Below, in pieces: positions 8,008 to 15,115 of a stretch of 64,000 nt of DNA. The stretch comes from Leptospira johnsonii. GTDB taxonomy: Bacteria > Spirochaetota > Leptospiria > Leptospirales > Leptospiraceae. The notes under the pieces were generated by a model. The model made no database searches. It was not told the DNA's origin and saw only the letters and a program-made list of their open reading frames with translations. Numbering within the stretch: the stretch's first letter is position 1; every line of letters starts with the position of its first letter. A program made the translations under genes and the position numbers. Location of the stretch: NCBI RefSeq assembly GCF_003112675.1, contig NZ_BFAY01000011.1, forward strand, positions 1,054,001 through 1,118,000, read 5' to 3'.

Positions 8008-10200
8008 CTGGGCCATATATTTCACAAACGATTTTCATTCAGTATTTGCGTAGCCTTACTAATTTCTCAGTTTGGCTGTATAGCTGAAACCAAACCGGTT
8101 AGGAAAATAGATTTTTCAGAACTGGAATGGACCGGAAGGCTCATAACGGAAACTCCGAATGAAAAGAAATCGGACTCCAAAAATAAAAAACAAGATCCCG
8201 CGTCAGAAGATTGGACACCACTTCCGGATTTACCTTGGACATTCAATAGTCTATTCCAGATCCCGATGGATTCAGGTCTCCATCAAGTTGAGATAAAAAC
8301 CGAATTTAATTTAGATAAGGCTGACGACTTACTTAAGATCCCCGCAGGACTTTATATTTCGGATATAGGAGAGAATTGGAAAATCTCTCTAAATGGAGTT
8401 TTGATCAGGGAAGAATGGTACGAACCTATGGCCGGACAGCTTACCAAGAACCGTTCCTTAAAAGGTCTGATCATTCCGCTCCATCATGGAATTCTAAAGC
8501 AAGGTAAAAACGATCTAAAGATCCGTTTTATGGGATTGGCGGATAGTAACCCGATAAAGGCAAACGATCATTTCGGATTCTATCATCCTAAAAATTTCAG
8601 GATCTCTTCTCTTGAGGAAATCTATAATTCAACTTCAGAATACTTCGATATATTTCTTTTCGGTATCTATTTTATATTCGGTTTTTATCATGTTCTATTC
8701 TTTGTGACTAGAAAACAGGATATTTATTATCTATATTTTGGGCTGTTCTCCTTATTCTCCTCCGTATACTTCTATTTTACTACTTTCCATATATATAATA
8801 AATTTATAAATTATCCGGGTGGTCCGGACACTGAATTGTTCTTTAGGGGTGAGATTTCCGCGCTCATTCCTATGGTCCCTGTATTTATGCTTTTTGCGAA
8901 AGACTTCTTTTACCAGAAAGAAGGAAAGTTTTGGATCATTCGGATCTTTTGTGTTTTAAGCGGGATTTTGCTCTTAGCGAACTGGGTACTGCCTTTCAAA
9001 TATGTTCTTCCGAATCTAACTGTTTTTCAAGGGCTTTTATTTTTGATGCTCTTGTATGTGATCTTCTTCTCCGCAAATGCGATCCGTTTGAAAAAACCGG
9101 ACTCTATCAAACTTGCGGTTGGTATAGGGGTCTGCGGTCTTTTTGGTCTTTGGGATACGATTGACGCGATGACTAAAATCGCAGGATTCCATTATCCATT
9201 CTTTAAGATATCATTCTCAGTTTTCATTCTTGTAATCATCAGTCTTTTAGTTTCCAGATATGTGAGTTTGTATAAACAATCTCAGGCGCTCAACTTAGAG
9301 ATTTCCAAACAAAGAGATGCATTTTACAGGTTCGTACCTTCTGAATTCATTTCAATCTTGGATAGAGAAAGTCCTGTTGAGATCAAAATAGGCGACTCTA
9401 AAGAAAAGACAATGTCCGTATTCTTCGCGGATCTAAGAGGGTATACATCCGTTTCTGAAAAGCTAAGTCCGGATGAAAATATTAAATATCTGAACAGATA
9501 CTTCTCTGCATTTGAAGATATCATATTTAAAAATGCAGGTTTCGTAGATAAGTATATAGGAGACGCGATCATGGCGCTCTTCTCCGATCATAGCGATAGA
9601 GCGGAGAAAGAAAACTTTAACTCTGCCGACAACGCTCTGCAATCTGCGATAGACATGGTTCGGTATGTAGAATCATTGAATGACGGAATTGGGCTAGGTG
9701 CTGATCTAGGAATAGGTGTGAATACCGGACCTCTGATCCTTGGAACTGTAGGGAGTGAGAGAAGAATCGATACTACCGTTGTAGGAGATACTGTAAATTT
9801 ATCTTCACGGGTACAAAGTCTTTCCGGCTTTTATAAAAGTAAAATTTTAGTAACACATCATACTTTCTTACGTTTGAATTTGCTATCCGATGTAATGGCG
9901 AGAGAAATCGATACAGTAATCGTAAAAGGAAAAACACAACCTGTAATTCTATACGAAGTTTTTCAAGCAGATGAACCTGAATCAGTGGATTGGAAAGAAG
10001 GTTCCAAAACAAAACTGAACGAAGGAATCGCTCTCTATAAAGCGGGGCAATTCAAGAACGCTTTTTCGATTTTTAAGGAATTATACAAAGAAAAGCCTAC
10101 AGATAATATCGTAAAATTATACGCTAAAAGAACCAAAATGATCCTTGGCCAAGCTCCTCCCGGAGATTGGGATGGAATTTTCAGGCTTCACAGAAAATAA
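8008..10200 (+). CDS. 7TM receptor-type adenylate/guanylate cyclase, lipoprotein signal, probable CTG start
   Basis: The open frame runs back past the first ATG (8266) to the fliG stop. Between them there is no ATG, GTG or TTG, yet the codons encode a convincing lipoprotein signal (charged KR, hydrophobic stretch, QFGC) and the start of an extracellular domain. CTG at 8008 has GAGG seven bases upstream and gives 730 residues; this start is inferred. Order: sensory domain (residues 30-210, 7TMR-DISM style), about seven membrane segments (215-420), then a class III cyclase domain (440-650) with FADLRGYTS and DKYIGDAIMALF carrying the metal-binding aspartates and TVVGDTVNLSSR near the catalytic end, and a short TPR-like tail. 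It makes cAMP or cGMP in the cytoplasm. Position after fliG suggests a motility link. Confidence 0.85.
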   Translation: MGHIFHKRFSFSICVALLISQFGCIAETKPVRKIDFSELEWTGRLITETPNEKKSDSKNKKQDPASEDWTPLPDLPWTFNSLFQIPMDSGLHQVEIKTEFNLDKADDLLKIPAGLYISDIGENWKISLNGVLIREEWYEPMAGQLTKNRSLKGLIIPLHHGILKQGKNDLKIRFMGLADSNPIKANDHFGFYHPKNFRISSLEEIYNSTSEYFDIFLFGIYFIFGFYHVLFFVTRKQDIYYLYFGLFSLFSSVYFYFTTFHIYNKFINYPGGPDTELFFRGEISALIPMVPVFMLFAKDFFYQKEGKFWIIRIFCVLSGILLLANWVLPFKYVLPNLTVFQGLLFLMLLYVIFFSANAIRLKKPDSIKLAVGIGVCGLFGLWDTIDAMTKIAGFHYPFFKISFSVFILVIISLLVSRYVSLYKQSQALNLEISKQRDAFYRFVPSEFISILDRESPVEIKIGDSKEKTMSVFFADLRGYTSVSEKLSPDENIKYLNRYFSAFEDIIFKNAGFVDKYIGDAIMALFSDHSDRAEKENFNSADNALQSAIDMVRYVESLNDGIGLGADLGIGVNTGPLILGTVGSERRIDTTVVGDTVNLSSRVQSLSGFYKSKILVTHHTFLRLNLLSDVMAREIDTVIVKGKTQPVILYEVFQADEPESVDWKEGSKTKLNEGIALYKAGQFKNAFSIFKELYKEKPTDNIVKLYAKRTKMILGQAPPGDWDGIFRLHRK

Positions 10201-10319
10201 TTTCCAATTTCAATCGATTCTTCTAAAATTTAGGGAACGTATAAATCCTTCTCCTTTCTGATTAGTTACTCGGTTTTGTAATCCGAATTTAACCTCATTC
10301 AAATAGGAAATTCTAGAAC

Positions 10320-10823
10320 ATGAAGTATAAGATCCGGAGTATCTCAGTTATTTTGTTTCTCTCCGCTTTCGGTATAAGTGCGGATGAAAAAGAAAAACTT
10401 CCGGATTTCAAATTGCCAGACCAAAAAGGTAAAATTTTCAACTCAGCAAATGTAAAAGGAAATACGTATTTTTTACTCGGGTGTGGCTTTAAAGATGTGG
10501 TCCTTTGTAGAAAACATGGACGTAAGATCTATTGGAAGATGCAGACATTATTGAAGGATGAAGATCGCGCGATCTTCTCCGCTTATCTAAATTTGAAAAA
10601 CGCCCCGCCTGCAGTTTTTGATTATATTCTCCAAGAAAAAGAGAAAGATTACGAAAGTCTATTGTTGGATAAGAAAGGGATTTTATCCACTGGCATAGTA
10701 GAAGGAAGATCTTTTTTAAGAGTGTATTCTCCCAAGGGTGCGCTTATTCACAAAGAATATTTCGAATCTGTGGACGATGCAAAGGTCTCCGAACTTTATA
10801 AACTGGTCCGAAGTGAAAAATAA
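10320..10823 (+). CDS. Exported redoxin-like protein, 167 aa
   Basis: A signal peptide (IRSISVILFLSAFGISA) precedes a mature part beginning LPDFKLPDQKGKIF, which resembles the start of peroxiredoxin/TlpA-type redoxin domains. The expected CxxC is absent, although single cysteines lie near residues 55 and 63, so it may not be a disulfide enzyme. I would call it a periplasmic redoxin-fold protein of unknown role. AGGAAA about twelve bases before the ATG is a plausible ribosome site. The lipoprotein gene follows after a single base, so the two are cotranscribed. Confidence 0.7.
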   Translation: MKYKIRSISVILFLSAFGISADEKEKLPDFKLPDQKGKIFNSANVKGNTYFLLGCGFKDVVLCRKHGRKIYWKMQTLLKDEDRAIFSAYLNLKNAPPAVFDYILQEKEKDYESLLLDKKGILSTGIVEGRSFLRVYSPKGALIHKEYFESVDDAKVSELYKLVRSEK

Positions 10824-10824
10824 A

Positions 10825-12030
10825 ATGAACAAAAAGATTGTTTCTTGTTATATTCCACTTTTGTTACTTCTTCCTTTTATTGGAAATTGTGTAAGAAAGA
10901 ATCCACACGCTGCGGATTATTTCGAAAGATATTTTAAATACCAAGACTTCATCCAAACAGAATTTAAAGACGATCCTATTCGCGGGATTTTGTATGGGAA
11001 CCCTGAAGCGGATTCAGAGGAGAAGTTTTACAAGAAAGATGGATATCTATCTCTATCCTTTCGCTTAAGTGAGAATGGAGGCCGTTTCCGAAAAGAATTA
11101 TCAAATTCTCCCCTTTCCGTTTTTCCGGAAAGTCCGTATTCTATTTTCGTAAAAGCGGAACCTGCAGAGTTTTATACTAAACCAATCTATAAGGTCACTC
11201 GAACGGTAGAGATGCTTTCTCCTGAAGTAAGCGTATTCGATATTTTTCCGATGATCGAAGATACCGTGGAACATCTGCGGGGGTCTGAAGCGAATCAAGT
11301 TTTGGAACATTCTTCTCTTCAAAAATTCTTATGCCATCAATTTGATTGTGAGATCAAAAAAGAAGATGGAGAAGTCTTTCTGATGTATACACTTTCTGAA
11401 AGAATGAAGGAACAGTTCCCTATCTCGTATAAAAAATGGAACAAACGTTTGGGCCAGGTTTCTTTCCGATTCCAATTATTCCAACCGGGTGGATTTACTA
11501 AAGGTTGGGAATTTTATAATGAAGGCAAAAAACTTATTTTAGGAATTCCGAATTCTCCCAAAGGGTATTGGTCTTCTCCCAAAACCTTATATCTCAGGAC
11601 GTATCTGTTTATAAATATTTTTGGATTAAAGATCGATATCCGAGGATTAGGATATACTCTTAAATTTAATCGCTCCGGGAATACGGACACTGTCTCAGGA
11701 TACTTTAGTAAAATTCCGGAAACTACCATAGGTGGTAGATTTCTTTCCATCTTTCCTCCGGGAGCGGTGAACTTTTTTATTCCGGGTAATATGGAAGAAT
11801 ACTTCGAAGGAAGTTTCAAACTTTTGGTAGAAGGTTCGGATGGCAAAGGTGGAACTCGAGTCGAAACTAAAACGAAACGTAATGGGAACAAGACCAAAGT
11901 TCTTCTTACTGCTGAGTCTGAAATTTTCAGAGATCGCTTTCTTCCTTTCAAGTCGAGTGATGAAGATGATGAGCCCGCTTTTTTTCCAGAGCTAGGAAAA
12001 AATATTGTATTAGATTTACGAGGTAAATGA
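10825..12030 (+). CDS. Large lipoprotein of unknown function, 401 aa
   Basis: The ATG at 10825 is chosen because it directly begins a lipoprotein signal (NKKIVSCYIPLLLLLPFIGNC, cysteine near residue 22); a longer in-frame start lies inside the previous gene. The mature protein is rich in aromatic residues and alternating strand-like segments, especially after residue 200, suggesting a beta-rich envelope protein. I see no known motif. It begins one base after the redoxin-like gene stop, so the pair probably works together. A perfect inverted repeat lies just past its stop at 12038. Confidence 0.75.
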   Translation: MNKKIVSCYIPLLLLLPFIGNCVRKNPHAADYFERYFKYQDFIQTEFKDDPIRGILYGNPEADSEEKFYKKDGYLSLSFRLSENGGRFRKELSNSPLSVFPESPYSIFVKAEPAEFYTKPIYKVTRTVEMLSPEVSVFDIFPMIEDTVEHLRGSEANQVLEHSSLQKFLCHQFDCEIKKEDGEVFLMYTLSERMKEQFPISYKKWNKRLGQVSFRFQLFQPGGFTKGWEFYNEGKKLILGIPNSPKGYWSSPKTLYLRTYLFINIFGLKIDIRGLGYTLKFNRSGNTDTVSGYFSKIPETTIGGRFLSIFPPGAVNFFIPGNMEEYFEGSFKLLVEGSDGKGGTRVETKTKRNGNKTKVLLTAESEIFRDRFLPFKSSDEDDEPAFFPELGKNIVLDLRGK

Positions 12031-12037
12031 TCTTCAA

Positions 12038-12059
12038 AACTTCAAGTAAACTTGAAGTT
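12038..12059. promoter_or_regulatory. 22-bp perfect inverted repeat, MerR/SoxR-operator-like
   Basis: AACTTCAAG (12038-12046) and CTTGAAGTT (12051-12059) are perfect inverted arms around TAAA. There is no T-run on either side, which argues against an intrinsic terminator. The CAAG-N4-CTTG core is like the operators of MerR-family regulators such as SoxR. It sits 117 bases before the PuuD-like gene and just after the lipoprotein stop. Whether a regulator binds is inference. Confidence 0.4.
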
Positions 12060-12176
12060 CGTAAAACCAATTTAGAAACCTTCCAAAACTGCTTGACTGG
12101 ACCTCTTTCGCAAATAATCCTAATCGGATTCGGCTAACAACCGAATAATATTTTTAGAACTGTGTTCGGAGGAATC

Positions 12177-12881
12177 ATGGAATTAACCCTGTTTACCACC
12201 ACGAACGGGCTTTATTACTTAGTTAAGTATATTCACTTTTTATCTGGGGTGACCTGGATAGGAATGTTGTACTACTTTAACTTTGTACAAGGTCCTTTCT
12301 TCAACGAAACCGATGCGGATACAAAGAAGAACGCAACTCAGAAATTAGTTCCACGTGCATTATGGTGGTTCCGTTGGGGCGCAATGCTTACCTTCCTTTC
12401 CGGTATTGCGATGATCGCTATCGCACTCGGAGCTCAAGGCATTCCGCATAATTCCCAATGGGTAGTTGTAATTCTAGTGGGTGCACTTTTCGGAACGGTT
12501 ATGTGGGCGAACGTTTGGTTCGTAATCTGGCCGAATCAAAAAGTTGTGATCGCAAAAGCTAAAGGAGAGACCACTGTGGATCCCGCTCCTAACGCGAACC
12601 GCGCTTTCGTAGCTTCTAGGACCAATACTTTTTTCTCAATTCCGATGTTATTCGCAATGGGAGCGGCTCGTAATCTTCCACTGAATTACAGCCCTGAGAA
12701 GTTGAGAATTTTCCTTGGAATTATCGTACTTTTGATTGTGATCTTTGAAGTGAACGCTTTAAGAGCGGATCAAAACGGACCTACCGTAAAGCCGATCAAG
12801 ACGGTAAAAGCTGTAATTACTAGTGGAGTGATCTTTGCTTTAGTTACTTATGTTCTGATGGAAGTTCTATTAACTGCTTAA
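12177..12881 (+). CDS. Urate hydroxylase PuuD-type membrane domain protein (Urate_ox_N)
   Basis: A 234-residue membrane protein with about six or seven hydrophobic segments. The N-terminal YIHFLSGVTWIGMLYYFNFVQGP, spaced by an HxxxG pattern, and the WRWGAM-like tryptophan/arginine segment are typical of the membrane domain that forms the N-terminal part of PuuD, a cytochrome-linked urate hydroxylase. Here the domain is alone, and the cytochrome c part is encoded by the next gene 10 bases on. The ATG at 12177 follows GGAGGA closely; a GTG at 12162 is the alternative. Substrate is unproven, since many bacteria with this domain have no other urate genes nearby. Confidence 0.72.
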   Translation: MELTLFTTTNGLYYLVKYIHFLSGVTWIGMLYYFNFVQGPFFNETDADTKKNATQKLVPRALWWFRWGAMLTFLSGIAMIAIALGAQGIPHNSQWVVVILVGALFGTVMWANVWFVIWPNQKVVIAKAKGETTVDPAPNANRAFVASRTNTFFSIPMLFAMGAARNLPLNYSPEKLRIFLGIIVLLIVIFEVNALRADQNGPTVKPIKTVKAVITSGVIFALVTYVLMEVLLTA

Positions 12882-12891
12882 GGAATATTGA

Positions 12892-13266
12892 ATGAATCCA
12901 TTCCAAATCAATCGGAGTGGAAGCGAGAAGGGCGGTAATCACCGCCTTTCTTTTTTTGGCTTTCTACTCTTAATATTTTTAGCGCTGGTATTCTCTTTCT
13001 GTAAAGAATCCAAACCGCTCTCTCCCGAAGCGGAGGCCGGTAGAGGATTGTATATGGCAAGCTGTTTAGCCTGTCATAACGCTAATCCGAAACTGGACGG
13101 TGCTGTCGGGCCTTCTGTGGCAAATTCTTCTTATGAATTGTTGGAAGCTAGAATGAGAGGAGAATATCCTCCAGGATATGTTCCGAAACGTCAAAGTACT
13201 GCTATGACCCGTTTCAATTTTACGGAAGCTCAGCTAAAATCTTTGGAAGAGTTTTTAAAACAGTAA
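12892..13266 (+). CDS. Membrane-anchored c-type cytochrome, partner of the PuuD-like protein
   Basis: A 124-residue protein with a signal that could be a lipoprotein signal (hydrophobic FFGFLLLIFLALVFSFC, cysteine near residue 37) followed by a single haem c site CLACH near residue 60. Downstream MTRFNFTEAQ supplies a likely axial methionine, and EEFLKQ ends a short class I cytochrome. A ribosome site AGGA lies upstream of ATG 12892. The signal-coding part contains a hairpin plus T-run that looks like an intrinsic terminator (12931-12957). No later ATG, GTG or TTG start is in frame. Together with the preceding gene it corresponds to a PuuD split into two polypeptides. Confidence 0.82.
   Translation: MNPFQINRSGSEKGGNHRLSFFGFLLLIFLALVFSFCKESKPLSPEAEAGRGLYMASCLACHNANPKLDGAVGPSVANSSYELLEARMRGEYPPGYVPKRQSTAMTRFNFTEAQLKSLEEFLKQ
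12931..12957 (+). terminator. Terminator-like hairpin inside the cytochrome c gene
   Basis: GGCGGT (12931-12936), loop AATC, ACCGCC (12941-12946), then TTTCTTTTTTT to 12957. The six-base GC-rich stem plus U-tract is a textbook intrinsic terminator shape, but it lies about 40 bases inside the cytochrome c reading frame. It could attenuate transcription between the membrane domain and the cytochrome. Confidence 0.5.
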
Positions 13267-13309
13267 GTGTTACTGTAATTCTTTCAAAGTTATAATGAAA
13301 GAAAGTGTT

Positions 13310-14155
13310 TTAGTTTCTTCCAATGGAGATCCGAACATTTCGGAGAATGTCGATGATCTGCTTATGGATCCTTCCATTGGAAGCTACAACTTCTGCTTGT
13401 CCGGATAAGAAGTGTTTTCCTTGAAAGTCAGTGAGCTTTCCGCCTGCTTCCGTTAAAATCACGGAACTAGCAACAGTATCCCAAAGTTTTACGCCCTTCT
13501 CCCAGATACCGTCGAGTACACCTTCTGCCACCCAACAAGTATCTAAAACGAAAGATCCTGTCCTTCTCATGGATCTACCGCAACTAATAAACGCGGTGAT
13601 GTCAGAGATCACTTCGTTCAGAATTTCCTTTCTGTTGGTTGGAAAGCTGGATACCAAAAGAGATCTCGCAAGCGCATCTGTGTTAGAAACATCTATTCGG
13701 AGTCCGTTCTTAAATGCGCCTTGGCTTAAAATTGCGGAGTAACGTGTGTCCAGTTCAGGTGCGAATACAACTCCGGCAACTGGAGTCTCTCTATGTTCGA
13801 GTCCTACAGACACACAATAAAGAGGAATACCTCTTACGAAATTCATAGATCCATCTATCGGGTCCAAAACCCAACGAAAGGAATTGCTTCCTTCATGTTT
13901 GAAATAATCTTCTGAAATGATTGAGTCGTTTGGAAAGTTCTGTCGGATAAAATCGATCAGGAATTTTCCCATCAATTCGTCCGCTTTATGAATGCGTTCT
14001 TTTTCTTCGGAGTCGCTTACGATCCCGAAAACTCGGATCTCTTTTTGGAGCTTGCGAGCGGATTCCAGTATAAGCCCGGATACGGATTGGACTGATTTCA
14101 CTCTCTTCTTCACTTCTTCAAGAGGGAAATCTATGGGAGGTGCTAAGGATTCCAT
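13310..14155 (-). CDS. Inositol monophosphatase family phosphatase
   Basis: A 281-residue Mg-dependent phosphatase of the IMPase/SuhB/CysQ family. Motif A DPIDGSMNFVRG (near residue 100) and motif B LWDTVASSVILTEAGG (near 225) carry the metal-binding aspartates; a Glu in SEDYFKHEG (about 83) completes the site. It likely cleaves inositol-1-phosphate or a related sugar or nucleotide phosphate. It is the last gene of a three-gene minus-strand run after the GH42 enzyme and an unknown protein, with only nine bases between it and its upstream neighbour. Confidence 0.9.
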   Translation of the reverse strand: MESLAPPIDFPLEEVKKRVKSVQSVSGLILESARKLQKEIRVFGIVSDSEEKERIHKADELMGKFLIDFIRQNFPNDSIISEDYFKHEGSNSFRWVLDPIDGSMNFVRGIPLYCVSVGLEHRETPVAGVVFAPELDTRYSAILSQGAFKNGLRIDVSNTDALARSLLVSSFPTNRKEILNEVISDITAFISCGRSMRRTGSFVLDTCWVAEGVLDGIWEKGVKLWDTVASSVILTEAGGKLTDFQGKHFLSGQAEVVASNGRIHKQIIDILRNVRISIGRN

Positions 14156-14164
14156 GTTCGGGTC

Positions 14165-15115
14165 TTATGTCCTTTCTACCCGCAAAATTTTCCAAGCCAT
14201 ATTTCCAGAAGGGGAAATGATCCTCTCCGACTTATGAGATCGGAGCCAAGCGAAGAATGAATTTCGGGCAGATTCTTCTAAGGTCATGCTGTCTGGTCTT
14301 AACAAAAGATCAACTACTTGGTGAAAGGAATTAAAATCCTTTGCGATCCTGTCTAGGGAAGGATCCAGGAACCTGGCGGTTAAGGTCATGTATTCCACTG
14401 CTAAAGGGGCGAAAATTTTTCCTAGGGACCAATCTGCTGGAGTGATCCCTAAGGACTCATGGATGAAACTGACCTGTTTAGAATAATCCACCTCATCGAA
14501 AATTTCGGAATATGTATGTCTTACTCCTTCGAATGAATCTCTGGAGATCTGGACCATAAAGTCCGATTCTTGATACTTCTTAGCTGTGAAGTCTATGACT
14601 GCATCTTCTAACACTGTAAGAGAGTCCAGAGGAATCACTCTGGAAGAAAAGTAGGCCCTGTTAGTGTAAACGGACATAGTTTTTCCCTGAGAAGCTTGTG
14701 TATAAATATCTTCCTTGGGTGCTCCTCCAAGATGCATTATATGAAAGCTAGTAACGATCGCAAAAGGAGGAAGTTTTTCTCTCCATACTTCCGGAGAATT
14801 TTCTCTGAACATTTCTCCTTCCGTGTAAAACGGTTTGATCAGAAACAAACGGTCGATGTCTCTTTTTGGTCTCGGTTCAGGAAGAACGAGAGAATCTGCG
14901 ATTAATTCAGGCGCTAGTTGAAGAATAGATTTCAGAAAACTTTCTGCAGCGCTAAATTCTATTTCGAAAACAGAAGTAGAAGGTAGAATAAACTTCTCTT
15001 CGAATTCAACAAAGGAAGTATGAAGGTTATCAACATATACGGAATTTACCTTATTTCTTCCATTCGAATGATTCTGTAAGAGCCTGTTTAATTCTTTAAC
15101 TTCATTTAGCTTCAT
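14165..15115 (-). CDS. Hypothetical protein coupled to GH42 enzyme, 316 aa
   Basis: A 316-residue soluble protein with no signal peptide or membrane segment; I do not recognise its family. Mixed alpha/beta character with several histidines (FHIMHLGG, HTYSEIF, FIHESLG). Its ATG overlaps the stop of the GH42 gene (ATGA, 15112-15115), indicating translational coupling, and it is followed closely by the IMPase. The arrangement hints at a job in the same sugar-related process, but nothing in the sequence gives an activity. Confidence 0.75.
   Translation of the reverse strand: MKLNEVKELNRLLQNHSNGRNKVNSVYVDNLHTSFVEFEEKFILPSTSVFEIEFSAAESFLKSILQLAPELIADSLVLPEPRPKRDIDRLFLIKPFYTEGEMFRENSPEVWREKLPPFAIVTSFHIMHLGGAPKEDIYTQASQGKTMSVYTNRAYFSSRVIPLDSLTVLEDAVIDFTAKKYQESDFMVQISRDSFEGVRHTYSEIFDEVDYSKQVSFIHESLGITPADWSLGKIFAPLAVEYMTLTARFLDPSLDRIAKDFNSFHQVVDLLLRPDSMTLEESARNSFFAWLRSHKSERIISPSGNMAWKILRVERT

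Noticed and set aside
11514..11951. 145-codon antisense open frame in the large lipoprotein gene
   Set aside because: No signal, motif or ribosome site; the plus-strand lipoprotein has a good signal sequence and operon context.
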